A stretch of 32,895 nt of DNA. It comes from Pseudomonadota bacterium. Lineage in GTDB: Bacteria > Pseudomonadota > Alphaproteobacteria > Kiloniellales > JACOMY01. Within the stretch, counting starts at the first letter, position 1. Each line of letters opens with the position of its first letter. Position numbers and translations under genes: made by a program. The notes under the pieces were generated by a model, which was given only the letters and a program-made list of their open reading frames with translations, had not been told where the DNA came from and did no database searches. Shown in pieces: positions 16,204 to 23,792 of the stretch. The stretch spans positions 1-32,895 of the forward strand of contig JAKOWB010000427.1 in the NCBI GenBank assembly GCA_029781795.1, read 5' to 3'.

Positions 16204-16209
16204 TACAAT
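16204..16209 (+). promoter_or_regulatory. Putative -10 box of the secreted-protein operon
   Basis: TACAAT matches the -10 consensus at five of six positions and would start transcription near 16216, just before the two alternative hairpins of the leader. No good -35 box is visible 16-18 bp upstream (TTCGAC at best), so an activator may be needed. Confidence 0.4.
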
Positions 16210-16237
16210 TTCATGTTCGCGCCTCGTCGCGCGGCGC

Positions 16238-16269
16238 GCCGCGCCGAACAAGGCGCGGCACGCTTTTTT
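16238..16269 (+). terminator. Attenuator-like intrinsic terminator in leader
   Basis: GCCGCGCC (16238-16245) pairs perfectly with GGCGCGGC (16252-16259) over the loop GAACAA. Three further pairs follow a mismatch, then six T (16264-16269). The left arm is also part of the perfect palindrome GCGCGGCGCGCCGCGC (16229-16244) enclosed by GTTCG/CGAAC (16215-16249), which would exclude the terminator. It ends 58 bp before the ATG at 16328. Confidence 0.65.
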
Positions 16270-16327
16270 ACTTTGGTCCCGGCGCGCAGATGAGAAGATC
16301 GCGGGGCCTTCGCCAAGGGAGACCGCC

Positions 16328-16831
16328 ATGCGCCGGCGCCTGTCCATCGCCCTCTGCGGCCTGCTGGCCACCGGAAGCGCCGCCGCCTACGACCTGCCGG
16401 GCCCCGGCGAGACGCTCTGCTACGGTCGCATCTATGCCGACGCGCATCTGCAGAAGAACCCTGACCAGGTGGCGCGCAGCATCGTGCTCGAACTGACGCG
16501 CTGGAAGGAGTACGAGAGCCTGAACTTCTGGGTGAAGGTCGAACTGGTCGACGACGGCCTGCACAACTGGTGGAGCACGGGCGCCTGCAACGAGGACGGC
16601 AAGGGCGTGATCTGCGCCGTCGACTGCGACGGCGGCAGCTTCCACCTGGCCGATGCCAAGGACGGCGGCCTGCTGCTGAAGAACGACAACGAGGGCTTCG
16701 TCGTGCAGATGGAGTGCGGCGAGGAGATGCCGGAACAGCCCGCCGTCACGCGGCTGCCGGCCGACAAGGCCAACAGCCTCTACAAGCTGGTGCGCCTGCC
16801 CGACGATTTCTGTCCAAGCTATGAGGAGTGA
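16328..16831 (+). CDS. Secreted cysteine-containing hypothetical protein
   Basis: The product has 167 residues from the ATG at 16328 with AAGGGAGA upstream. A signal peptide (RRRLSIALCGLLATGSAAA) is cut near residue 19. The mature part has six cysteines (TLCYGR, GACNED, VICAV, VDCDGG, MECGEE, DFCPSY), consistent with three disulfides in the periplasm or outside the cell. Residues 35-75 read like beta strands (SIVLELTRWKEYESLNFWVKVELV). I do not recognise the family. Its stop lies 2 bp before the ATG of the repeat protein at 16834, so the two form an operon and may act together. The leader carries an attenuator-like hairpin. Confidence 0.78.
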   Translation: MRRRLSIALCGLLATGSAAAYDLPGPGETLCYGRIYADAHLQKNPDQVARSIVLELTRWKEYESLNFWVKVELVDDGLHNWWSTGACNEDGKGVICAVDCDGGSFHLADAKDGGLLLKNDNEGFVVQMECGEEMPEQPAVTRLPADKANSLYKLVRLPDDFCPSYEE

Positions 16832-16833
16832 CC

Positions 16834-17148
16834 ATGCGCAGCCTGGCTCTTGCTCTCTGCCTTCTTGCTCTCGGCGGACAGGCCTTCGCCGGCAGCGTCG
16901 GCAGCGACTGCACCTGGAACGGCATCGTGCTAAAGGGGAAGGTGCAGATCGTCACCTCCTTCCCGGACGTGAAGGTCCAGGTGGTGACCTCGTTCCCGGA
17001 CCTCAAGGTGCAGCAGGTGACCTCGTTCCCCGACGACTGCGGGGAGTGGGAGTTCGTCACCTCGTTTCCCGACTTCAAGATCCAGTACGTCGAGTCCTTC
17101 CCCGACGTGAAGATCCAGTTCGTGACCTCCTTCCCGGGTGTGAACTAG
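16834..17148 (+). CDS. Secreted VTSFPD-repeat protein, probable 7(1) septoil-knot domain
   Basis: The product has 104 residues from the ATG at 16834 with GAGGAG upstream, overlapping no other gene. A signal peptide (RSLALALCLLALGGQAFA) precedes CTWNGIVLKGKVQI. The rest is six copies of an 11-residue unit around VTSFPD-x-K-[VI]-Q (VQIVTSFPDVK, VQVVTSFPDLK, VQQVTSFPDDC, FVTSFPDFK, YVESFPDVK, FVTSFPGVN), interrupted once by CGEWE. I match this pattern from memory to the small proteins annotated as 7(1) septoil knot domain, a deeply knotted beta fold; no search was run. Two cysteines in the mature part may pair. The biological role of the family is unknown. It forms an operon with the gene before it. 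Confidence 0.78.
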   Translation: MRSLALALCLLALGGQAFAGSVGSDCTWNGIVLKGKVQIVTSFPDVKVQVVTSFPDLKVQQVTSFPDDCGEWEFVTSFPDFKIQYVESFPDVKIQFVTSFPGVN

Positions 17149-17170
17149 TCACCGGAGGCCGGGACCTGCG

Positions 17171-17512
17171 TCAGGGATAGAAGGGCACGTCACCGCTGTC
17201 GAACAGTCCGGCGGCGAGAGTCTTCTGCGCCATGCGGATCGATGGCGTGTCGGCGATCACCCTGGCATAGCTGCCGCTGGCGGTGCCGGGCTGCAGCACC
17301 TCGATGATCCTCGGCATGGCCTGGCGATAGATCGTCATGCGCTCCTGCCGGGTCTTGCCCTGCCCCGCGGCCGCGGCCTCGGCATAGATCTTGTCGAGTT
17401 CTTGTTGCTGGGCGGCGGTCACGTCGTCCGCCGCCTGCCCGGGTGACGGCGCGTACACGATCGAGGCGGCCAGGATGACAAGCGCCGCGCAGGCGGCAAG
17501 CAGGGTGCGCAT
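17171..17512 (-). CDS. Small secreted hypothetical protein
   Basis: The product has 113 residues. I chose the ATG at 17510-17512 because GGGAGAG precedes it and it starts a clean signal peptide (MRTLLAACAALVILAASIVYA...GQAA). The mature part of about 85 residues is helical and charged (VTAAQQQELDKIYAEAAAAGQGKTRQERMTIYRQAM), followed by ARVIADTPSIRMAQKTLAAGLFD. No cysteines remain after cleavage. I recognise no family. It converges with the repeat-protein gene, 22 bp apart, and is likely a single-gene unit with its promoter in the AT-rich spacer at 17600-17645. Confidence 0.62.
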   Translation of the reverse strand: MRTLLAACAALVILAASIVYAPSPGQAADDVTAAQQQELDKIYAEAAAAGQGKTRQERMTIYRQAMPRIIEVLQPGTASGSYARVIADTPSIRMAQKTLAAGLFDSGDVPFYP

Positions 17513-17611
17513 CGGCAGTCTCTCCCATGGATGTCCGATGAAACCAGGGGCGAAGCCTAGCAGCCGGACCTTCGCCAAACAGGCAAAAGCCGCCGTCCCG
17601 CCGGCTCGGCG

Positions 17612-17645
17612 TAACAAAAAAAACGCTTTATATATAATATGTTAG
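17612..17645. promoter_or_regulatory. AT-rich spacer with -10-like sequences
   Basis: An isolated AT-rich patch lies in GC-rich DNA: eight A, then CGC, then TTTATATATAATAT. It holds a perfect TATAAT on the plus strand (17633-17638) and TATTAT/TATAAA on the minus strand. The minus-strand boxes could serve the gene starting at 17512. On the minus strand the run of eight T could also end the transcript of the gene at 17660. Confidence 0.35.
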
Positions 17646-17659
17646 GGAAGAACGGACGG

Positions 17660-18016
17660 TCAGGCCTGGCCGAGCTGCTGCTTCAGCTGGGCAACTTCCG
17701 CTTCCAGCTCCTGCACTCGGGCCTCGGCGGCCTCGGCGCGGGCGCGCAGTTCGGCGATCTCGGCATCCTCGCCGACGTCCCAGAGATCCTCGTCGTCGAG
17801 CGAGCCCTCGTCCTCGCCCTCGGCCGTCTCTTCGCCGCTGTCCACCGAGGCGCCGAGCAGCCGCGAGGCCAGGGCCTCGACATAGCGGCGGTCGCCGCCC
17901 TCCAGTTGGCCCTTGGCGAGATCGTCCTTGTAGCTGCGCAGTTCATCGCGCGTGTCGGACGAGACCTTGCCGGAGGCCAGCAGGCGGTCGATCAGCTCGG
18001 CGGTGGGGTCGGCCAC
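17660..18016 (-). CDS. Acidic coiled-coil hypothetical protein
   Basis: The product has 118 residues. I chose the GTG at 18014-18016 because AAGGGAG stands 8 nt upstream, whereas the longer in-frame extension is low-complexity. Residues 1-52 are helical (ADPTAELIDRLLASGKVSSDTRDELRSYKDDLAKGQLEGGDRRYVEALASRLL). Residues 57-80 are strongly acidic (GEETAEGEDEGSLDDEDLWDVGEDAE). The C terminus is a short coiled coil (LRARAEAAEARVQELEAEVAQLKQQLG). It has no signal peptide and is probably cytoplasmic; the pattern suggests a protein-binding adaptor. I recognise no family. Confidence 0.6.
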   Translation of the reverse strand: MADPTAELIDRLLASGKVSSDTRDELRSYKDDLAKGQLEGGDRRYVEALASRLLGASVDSGEETAEGEDEGSLDDEDLWDVGEDAEIAELRARAEAAEARVQELEAEVAQLKQQLGQA

Positions 18017-18113
18017 GGGGATGCTCCCTTCCAGACGGGCGGCCACAACCGCGCCGCCCCTGGGGATTAGGGGAGCGGGGGTCTGGCTGTCAAGGAAGGC
18101 CGCCGGACGGCGG

Positions 18114-18533
18114 TCAGGCAGGAACGGAGTCGAAGCCCAGGCGCTGCGCCAGTACCAGGCGGGCATGCTGCAGGTAGTCCACCCCCTTGCCGAACTGCTC
18201 GCCGCCATAGGTCTCGGAGCCGAGGATCAGCCGGCTGAGCTGGCGCTCGGCCTCGGCATAGAGCGCAACGCGGCCGGCCTCGTCCAGGCCTTCGGCGCGC
18301 GCCTCGATCTCGGCGTAGAAGTCCTCGAGCTGGGCTTCCAGCTCCAGGCGCTGCAGCGCGCGGTCCAGCTTGACGTACTGGCTGTTGGCCGGGTCGGGCA
18401 CGGTGATGCGATGGCCATTCGGCGTCGTCGTGCCGGTGTCGAGCAGCGGCGCCGGCACCTGGTCGGCGAGCGCGAGGGCGCTGCCGAGGCCCAGCATGAT
18501 CGTGGCGATGGTGGTGATGGCAAAGATGCGCAT
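18114..18533 (-). CDS. Secreted helical hypothetical protein
   Basis: The product has 139 residues from the ATG at 18531-18533, which starts a signal peptide (MRIFAITTIATIMLGLGSALALA). An ATG ten codons earlier (18563) is also possible; neither has a strong ribosome site. The mature part has a short flexible lead (DQVPAPLLDTGTTTPNG), then long amphipathic helices (LDRALQRLELEAQLEDFYAEIEARAEGLDEAGRVALYAEAERQLSRLIL) and a tail with VDYLQHARLVLAQRLG. There are no cysteines and no known family. It is probably periplasmic and transcribed alone. Confidence 0.6.
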   Translation of the reverse strand: MRIFAITTIATIMLGLGSALALADQVPAPLLDTGTTTPNGHRITVPDPANSQYVKLDRALQRLELEAQLEDFYAEIEARAEGLDEAGRVALYAEAERQLSRLILGSETYGGEQFGKGVDYLQHARLVLAQRLGFDSVPA

Positions 18534-18691
18534 GAACCAGTGACCCCTGTCCCGAGGTCGCATGACCTCACGGGCTGTAAGACTGCTCGGAGAGCAAGGT
18601 CGCCGTGGGGCGTGTTTGTGGCGTTGCGGGGGCAGGCTTGCCAGCCTCGTCAAACCGTTTGACGGCGCCGACAAAGCCGGCGGATTTCCGC

Positions 18692-19408
18692 CTAGAACAA
18701 GGTCTTCTGCGGACCGCCGCGATCCAGCGGCTCGGCCAAGTCCGGCCCTTCGTTGGCGACGGAATTGACCCGCGTCGAGACGGCGTAGGATCCGAGCGGT
18801 CCATAGCCGCCGCCGCTTTCAGGATAGGGGCGCAGCAGCGCCTGCAGCGTTTCCGGGTCGCTGTCGGCGCCAAGCCAGACATCGAAGGCCTCGGGCGCCA
18901 GGATCACCGGCATGCGGTCGTGGATCGGCGCCAGCACCCGGTTGGCGGTCGTGGTGATGATCGTGCAGGTCTCGACCGGCGCATCCCTCTCGGCCGGGTT
19001 GCGCCAGCGCTCCCAGAGGCCGGCGAAGGCGAAGGGGCGCCGCCCCTCGAACTCCAGCCGGAAGGGCTGCTTCGGTCCCTTCCCCTGGGTCTGCCATTCA
19101 TAGAAGCCATCGGCGGCGACCAGGCAGCGGCGCTTGGCGAAGGCCTGGCGGAAAGAAGGCTTCTCGGCCACGCCCTCGCTGCGCGCGTTGATCATGCGCG
19201 CACCGATCGACAGGTCCTTGGCCCAGCCGGGCACCAGCCCCCAGCGCAGCATGGCGAGATGCCGCTTGCCGGCTTCGCCGGCACGGACCGCGGCGACCTG
19301 CTGCGTCGGCGCGATGTTCCAGCGCGCGGCGAGATTGGGGCTCTCCTCGAAGAGGAAGAGCGAGCGCAGGCCTTCGAGCGGCGTGGTCAGCGAAAAGCGG
19401 CCGCACAT
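18692..19408 (-). CDS. yedK: SRAP domain abasic-site processing protein (YedK/HMCES family)
   Basis: The product has 238 residues, the usual length of the family. The start is fixed by the catalytic Cys2 (MCGRFSL), which must become the N-terminal residue. All signature residues are present: NIAPTQ at 31-36, N74 in MINARSE, E104 in GFYEW and H163 in HDRMPV. By established work these proteins bind abasic sites in single-stranded DNA and form a thiazolidine crosslink that shields them during replication. It acts in the cytoplasm on DNA. The gene stands alone and no LexA box was seen in front of it, although the family was first linked to the SOS response by gene context. Confidence 0.95.
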   Translation of the reverse strand: MCGRFSLTTPLEGLRSLFLFEESPNLAARWNIAPTQQVAAVRAGEAGKRHLAMLRWGLVPGWAKDLSIGARMINARSEGVAEKPSFRQAFAKRRCLVAADGFYEWQTQGKGPKQPFRLEFEGRRPFAFAGLWERWRNPAERDAPVETCTIITTTANRVLAPIHDRMPVILAPEAFDVWLGADSDPETLQALLRPYPESGGGYGPLGSYAVSTRVNSVANEGPDLAEPLDRGGPQKTLF

Positions 19409-19490
19409 GATTGCAAGCTGTCCCGATCCATGCGGAGCAGTCTAGAGGGCGAGCCCGGCAGGTGAAGCGGAAAGCGCCGGCGGATTTTGC

Positions 19491-20960
19491 CTAGCGCGCA
19501 GGCAGCAGGCCGGCCGGCAGGTGGCGGAAGGGCAGGCCGCGCGGGTCGAGGCAGGCCGGCCCCGCCGTGTCGCAATCGACCAGCGCGGCGAAGCGCTGGC
19601 CGAAGGCGGCGCGGAAATGGTTCTTCGCCTTCACCGCCAGCAGGCGCAGCCGCTCCGGCTCCACGCCATGCAGGCGGAACCAGGCCGGGTCGTTCACCGC
19701 CTGGCAGGCGCTCGTCACCACCACCTCGATGCCCTGCACGGAGAGTACCGCGGTCGGCCCCTGGTCGACCGCCAGCCCGCGCTCCATCGGGCCGTCGTTG
19801 ACATAGCGCCCGTCGGTCAGGCGCAGCACCTGGGCCTCGACCTTCACCGGCGCGCCATAGTCGGCGGTCAGACGCCCGCCGAGCGCGGCGGTGATCCAGG
19901 CGCCCGGCCCTGCCAGCGCGGCCCGCGCCACCAGGTCGGGATCCCAGAAGAAGGCGAAGAGTGTCGGCGCCGGTGGCCGCGCCGCCAGCAGGGCGCGGAA
20001 CAGGCCGGGCGTGTCGGCGCCGCCGCCCGACAGCGGATTGTCCGCCGGCTCCAGCACCGCCACCGGGCCGTCCGTCGCCAGCGCCTGGCGGAGCGCCGTC
20101 GCAGCGTCCGGCAGAGTGGCGTGGAAGGCCGGCGCACGCCGCGCGATCTCCCGCGCCAGGTCGACGGCCAGCGACTCGGCGGTGGCCGCCGCGCCATCCA
20201 CGGTGACAGCGGCGCTGGCCCCGGCCGATGGCGTGTCGCCATAGGTGAAACCGCCGAAGACCGTAGCGTCGAGCACACCCGGCCGCGCCATCACGCGCCG
20301 CGCCTCGGCCTCCAGTTCCGCCATGGGTCCGGCGTCGGTGCGCATGCGGTGCGAGGTGAGCAGGACTCCGGCCTTGGCGATGCGCACCGCCGGCCGGATG
20401 GCGCCCTTCGCCACGCCGTCGAGCAGGTCCAGCGCGCGCGCCGCCGTCTCGGCCATGTCGACATGCGGATAGGTCTTGTAGCCGACCAGGATGTCGACCA
20501 GCGGCCCGGCCTCGGGCGAAAGGTTGGCATGCAGGTCGAAGGTGACGGCGAGCGGCGCGCGGCCGATCGCCTGGCGTACGCGGCGCAGCAGCGAGAGGTC
20601 GCCCTGCGGCTCGGACTCGGCGACCAGCGCGCCATGCAGCGACAGATAGACCGCGTCCCACGACTCGGCCGCGAGCGCGGCGACGATCTCGTCGCAGACA
20701 CGTTCATAGAGCGGCTGCTCGACCGGCCCGCCGGGCGGCGCCGCGGCCAGCCTGAGGTAGTGCAGCGACCAGTCGGGATGCGCCTCGCCGAAGGCGACGA
20801 CCGCGCCCAGCTCGGTTGCCGTGCCGCGATAGCGCGCGGCCGCGCCGGCGCCGCTCGACCACTCGCGCTGCTGGAATTCGCGCGGCGTGGTGAGGAAGGG
20901 CGAAAAGGAATTGCCCTCGTGCCAGAGACGCGCGACGGCGAGACGGCGGACGGAGGTCAT
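19491..20960 (-). CDS. M81 family metallopeptidase (MlrC-like)
   Basis: The product has 489 residues from the ATG at 20958-20960; a longer frame to 21125 overlaps the nrdA promoter region and is rejected. The N-terminal DUF1485 domain (about 1-300) carries the zinc-site pattern of MlrC: E15 in WHEGNSF, D142 and H144 in FDLHAN, H166 in YKTYPHVDM, with LSLHGALVAE between. The C-terminal MlrC domain follows (ADNPLSGGGADTPGLFRALL, VDQGPTAVLSVQGIEVVVTS). MlrC of microcystin degraders hydrolyses a linear tetrapeptide. Most members in soil and marine bacteria have other, unknown peptide or amide substrates, so the name should not be read as toxin degradation. It is divergent from nrdA. Confidence 0.9.
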   Translation of the reverse strand: MTSVRRLAVARLWHEGNSFSPFLTTPREFQQREWSSGAGAAARYRGTATELGAVVAFGEAHPDWSLHYLRLAAAPPGGPVEQPLYERVCDEIVAALAAESWDAVYLSLHGALVAESEPQGDLSLLRRVRQAIGRAPLAVTFDLHANLSPEAGPLVDILVGYKTYPHVDMAETAARALDLLDGVAKGAIRPAVRIAKAGVLLTSHRMRTDAGPMAELEAEARRVMARPGVLDATVFGGFTYGDTPSAGASAAVTVDGAAATAESLAVDLAREIARRAPAFHATLPDAATALRQALATDGPVAVLEPADNPLSGGGADTPGLFRALLAARPPAPTLFAFFWDPDLVARAALAGPGAWITAALGGRLTADYGAPVKVEAQVLRLTDGRYVNDGPMERGLAVDQGPTAVLSVQGIEVVVTSACQAVNDPAWFRLHGVEPERLRLLAVKAKNHFRAAFGQRFAALVDCDTAGPACLDPRGLPFRHLPAGLLPAR

Positions 20961-21070
20961 GGCACGAGATCCTGTGTGTCGTTGCACCGCATCACGCGCG
21001 CACTCTTTCCTTCGCACAGCGGATTCCAGCAACGGAATGACCGAAAAATCGTCTGTCAACGCACAAAAGA

Positions 21071-21144
21071 AGTGACACGGAAGAGTCACTAATCTACATT
21101 TTGCGCTCGGGGCGAGAGTGAACACATGGGGTGGTAGTTACCCC
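21071..21144. promoter_or_regulatory. nrdA/mlrC divergent region with inverted repeats
   Basis: Two dyads stand out: AGTGAC-N8-GTCACT (21071-21090) and GGGGT-N7-ACCCC (21128-21144). They lie between the divergent mlrC and nrdA genes and may bind regulators such as NrdR, but neither matches the NrdR box consensus as I know it. Confidence 0.35.
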
Positions 21145-21161
21145 CACAATTCGGGACAGAG

Positions 21162-21182
21162 TTTTCCACAGGCTGTGGACAA
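21162..21182. promoter_or_regulatory. DnaA-box dyad upstream of nrdA
   Basis: TTTTCCACA (21162-21170) fits the DnaA-box consensus TTWTNCACA. The oppositely oriented TGTGGACAA (21174-21182, read TTGTCCACA) differs at one position. The pair forms a dyad with a 3-bp centre and ends 14 bp before the nrdA ATG. DnaA control of nrdAB is established in E. coli; here it is inferred. Confidence 0.6.
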
Positions 21183-21196
21183 AGGGGGAAGCGTCG

Positions 21197-23221
21197 ATGG
21201 ATGGAGTGGCCTATCTGCGGGATAAAGCCGACGTCTCCGACGATCTGGAGACTGTGGACAACGCAGCCACTTCCTCCAACCAGACCACGCCGCATGCCGC
21301 CGCCGCCAAGGCAGAAGCCGAAGCCCTCGCCAAGGACCAGAGCCTGCTGGGCGGCGAGGACGTCCGCGACACCTATCAGAACGAGCGCGGCATCGTCGTT
21401 TTCATGGACCGTGCGCGCGACGTGCTGCTGACCGAGTTCGGCAAGGCGACGCTGGCCGACCGCTACCTGCTCGAGGGCGAGTCCTTCCAGGATCTCTTCG
21501 CTCGCGTCGCCGCGCACTATGCCGATGACTCGGACCATGCGCAGCGACTCTACGACTACATCTCGCGCCTCTGGTTCATGCCGGCGACGCCGGTGCTGTC
21601 GAACGGCGGTACCTCGCGCGGCCTGCCGATCTCCTGCTTCCTGAACGAGGCCGGCGACTCGCTGGAAGGCATCCTCGGTCTCTGGAACGAGAACGTCTGG
21701 CTCGCCGCCAAGGGCGGCGGCATCGGCAGCTACTGGGGCAACCTGCGCTCGATCGGCGAGAAGGTCGGCCTCAACGGCAAGACCTCGGGCGTCATTCCCT
21801 TCATCCGCGTCATGGACTCCCTCACCCTCGCGATCTCGCAGGGCTCGCTGCGCCGCGGTTCGGCCGCTTGCTACATGCCGGTCGATCACCCGGAGATCGA
21901 GGAGTTCATCGAGATGCGCCGCCCGACCGGCGGCGACCCGAACCGCAAGGCGCTGAACCTGCATCACGGCATCGTGCTGTCGGACGACTTCATGCGCGCG
22001 GTGGAGCAGAACCTCGACTGGGGCCTCAGGAGCCCGAAGGACAAGCGGGTGCTGCGCAGCGTCAAGGCGCGCGAGCTCTGGATCCGCATCCTCACCTCGC
22101 GGGTCGAGACCGGCGAGCCCTACATCATCTATGGCGACACGGTGAACCGGGCGATCCCGGAGCACCACAAGCTCGCCGGCCTCTACGTCAAGATGTCCAA
22201 CCTCTGCAGCGAGATCACGCTGCCGACCGGCACGGATCATCTTGGCAACGAGCGCACCGCTGTCTGCTGCCTCTCTTCGCTGAACCTGGAGACCTGGTTC
22301 GAGTGGGAGAACGAGGCGGCCTTCATCCCCGACGTGATGCGCTTCCTCGACAACGTCATCAGCGACTTCATCGAGAAGGCGCCGGACTCCATGGCACGCG
22401 CCCGCTATTCGGCGATGCGCGAGCGCTCGGTCGGTCTCGGCGTCATGGGCTTCCACTCCTTCCTGCAGATGCAGGGCCTGCCGCTCGAAGGCGTCATGGC
22501 CAAGGTATGGAACAAGCGCATATTCAAGCACGTGCGCGAGCAGGCCGACCTCGCCTCGCGCCTGCTGGCCGACGAACGCGGCCCCTGCCCCGACGCCGAG
22601 GAGTTCGGCTTCAACGAGCGCTTCTCCAACAAGCTGGCGATCGCGCCGACGGCCTCGATCTCGATCATCTGTGGTGGCGCTTCGCCGGGCATCGAGCCCA
22701 ACGCCGCCAACAGCTACACGCACAAGACGCTGTCGGGCTCCTTCAACGTGCGCAACAAGTACCTGGCGCAGCTCCTGGAGAGCTACGGGCGCAACGACGA
22801 GGAGACCTGGACGTCGATCACGGTCAACGAGGGGTCGGTCATGCACCTAGACTTCCTCTCCGACGAGGAGAAGGACGTCTTCAAGACCGCCTTCGAACTG
22901 GACCAGCGCTGGCTGATCGAGCACGCCGCCGACCGCGCGCCCTTCATCTGCCAGGCGCAGTCGCTGAACGTCTTCCTGCCCGCCGACGTGCACAAGCGCG
23001 ATCTGCACCAGATCCACCTGATGGCGTGGAAGAAGGGCGTGAAGAGCCTCTACTACCTGCGCTCAAAGTCGATCCAGCGCGCCGAGTCTTCCGCCAGCGC
23101 GGCCCAGCATCACGACCGGCGCGTTCCGCTGGTCGGCAAGATCAACAGCGGCGAGCAGCCCCAGGACGAGGCAGCCGCCAAGACCGGAACTGACTACGAG
23201 GAGTGCCTCGCCTGCCAGTGA
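21197..23221 (+). CDS. nrdA: Ribonucleoside-diphosphate reductase class I, alpha subunit
   Basis: The product has 674 residues from the ATG at 21197. The class I catalytic set is present: cysteine in PISCFLNEAGDS, the N-x-C-x-E site in MSNLCSEITLPT, the partner cysteine in AVCCLSSLNL, the radical-transfer tyrosines in SLYYLRSK, and the C-terminal shuttle pair CLAC at the very end. It reduces ribonucleoside diphosphates with a radical from NrdB. The N terminus (about 60 residues, Ala/Glu-rich) shows no ATP-cone motif, so dATP inhibition through the usual activity site is not expected. It is followed by a histone-like gene and nrdB on the same strand. The DnaA-type dyad in front suggests coupling to replication initiation. 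Confidence 0.96.
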   Translation: MDGVAYLRDKADVSDDLETVDNAATSSNQTTPHAAAAKAEAEALAKDQSLLGGEDVRDTYQNERGIVVFMDRARDVLLTEFGKATLADRYLLEGESFQDLFARVAAHYADDSDHAQRLYDYISRLWFMPATPVLSNGGTSRGLPISCFLNEAGDSLEGILGLWNENVWLAAKGGGIGSYWGNLRSIGEKVGLNGKTSGVIPFIRVMDSLTLAISQGSLRRGSAACYMPVDHPEIEEFIEMRRPTGGDPNRKALNLHHGIVLSDDFMRAVEQNLDWGLRSPKDKRVLRSVKARELWIRILTSRVETGEPYIIYGDTVNRAIPEHHKLAGLYVKMSNLCSEITLPTGTDHLGNERTAVCCLSSLNLETWFEWENEAAFIPDVMRFLDNVISDFIEKAPDSMARARYSAMRERSVGLGVMGFHSFLQMQGLPLEGVMAKVWNKRIFKHVREQADLASRLLADERGPCPDAEEFGFNERFSNKLAIAPTASISIICGGASPGIEPNAANSYTHKTLSGSFNVRNKYLAQLLESYGRNDEETWTSITVNEGSVMHLDFLSDEEKDVFKTAFELDQRWLIEHAADRAPFICQAQSLNVFLPADVHKRDLHQIHLMAWKKGVKSLYYLRSKSIQRAESSASAAQHHDRRVPLVGKINSGEQPQDEAAAKTGTDYEECLACQ

Positions 23222-23277
23222 TGACTACGGCATGGGGCCGGGCACGTTAGGACGACTGGTTCGTTTTCCTCGGATTT

Positions 23278-23296
23278 GCAGGCCGACCCGGCCTGC
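23278..23296 (+). other. Stable hairpin between nrdA and the H1-like gene
   Basis: GCAGGCCG pairs perfectly with CGGCCTGC over the loop ACC. A second fold, CCCCTG...CAGGGG with an inner CCCCGGGG, follows up to about 23331. No T-tract follows, so it is more likely an RNA stability or processing element than a terminator. Confidence 0.5.
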
Positions 23297-23353
23297 GGCC
23301 CCCCTGTCCCCGGGGGCGGTTAGCGCAGGGGACGAGAGGAGAGGAGAACCAAG

Positions 23354-23731
23354 ATGGACGTTGAGATCCTCGTTGACGGTGAGGCCCGCGCCGTAGCGGC
23401 GAAGGCCCCGGGTGGGGCCAAGAAGAAGGCCGCGCCGAAGAAGAAGGCTGCCAAGAAGCCGGCGAAGAAGGCTGCCAAGAAGGCCGCCAAGAAGCCTGCG
23501 AAGAAGGCTGCCAAGAAGGCCGCCAAGAAGCCGGCCAAGAAGGCTGCCAAGAAGGCCGCCAAGAAGCCGGCCAAGAAGAAGGCCGCCAAGAAGGCCGCCA
23601 AGAAGCCGGCCAAGAAGAAGGCCAAGCGAGCTGCCAAGCCGCGGATTCCCGCGGCCGCTCCAGTCGCGGCCAAGCCGGTGATGGCCAAGCCCGTCGAGGC
23701 GAAGCCGGTCGGCAACGGCGGCGGGATGTAA
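23354..23731 (+). CDS. Histone H1-like Lys/Ala-rich protein
   Basis: The product has 125 residues from the ATG at 23354, with GAGGAGA upstream. After a short lead (MDVEILVDGEARAVAAKAPGG) it consists of KKPAKKAAKKAA units, about five 12-residue repeats over residues 24-95, then a Pro/Ala/Lys tail (AAPVAAKPVMAKPVEAKPVG). Such tails resemble the C termini of histone H1, of bacterial HctB/AlgP-type proteins and of extended HU proteins. They bind DNA or RNA through charge and condense it. It sits between nrdA and nrdB, 132 bp after the first and 61 bp before the second, so it should be co-expressed with them. The repeat is encoded by alternating AAG and GCC codons and is likely prone to length change. 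Confidence 0.78.
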   Translation: MDVEILVDGEARAVAAKAPGGAKKKAAPKKKAAKKPAKKAAKKAAKKPAKKAAKKAAKKPAKKAAKKAAKKPAKKKAAKKAAKKPAKKKAKRAAKPRIPAAAPVAAKPVMAKPVEAKPVGNGGGM

Positions 23732-23792
23732 TCCCGTTCGACCAACTGGCAAGCAACCTAGAAGTACCGTTTCCGGTAGGACCGTAAGCCCG

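Noticed and set aside
21089..22846. A minus-strand frame of 585 codons antisense to nrdA.
   Set aside because: It is a compositional shadow of nrdA, which has all catalytic motifs on the plus strand. The antisense protein shows no recognisable pattern.
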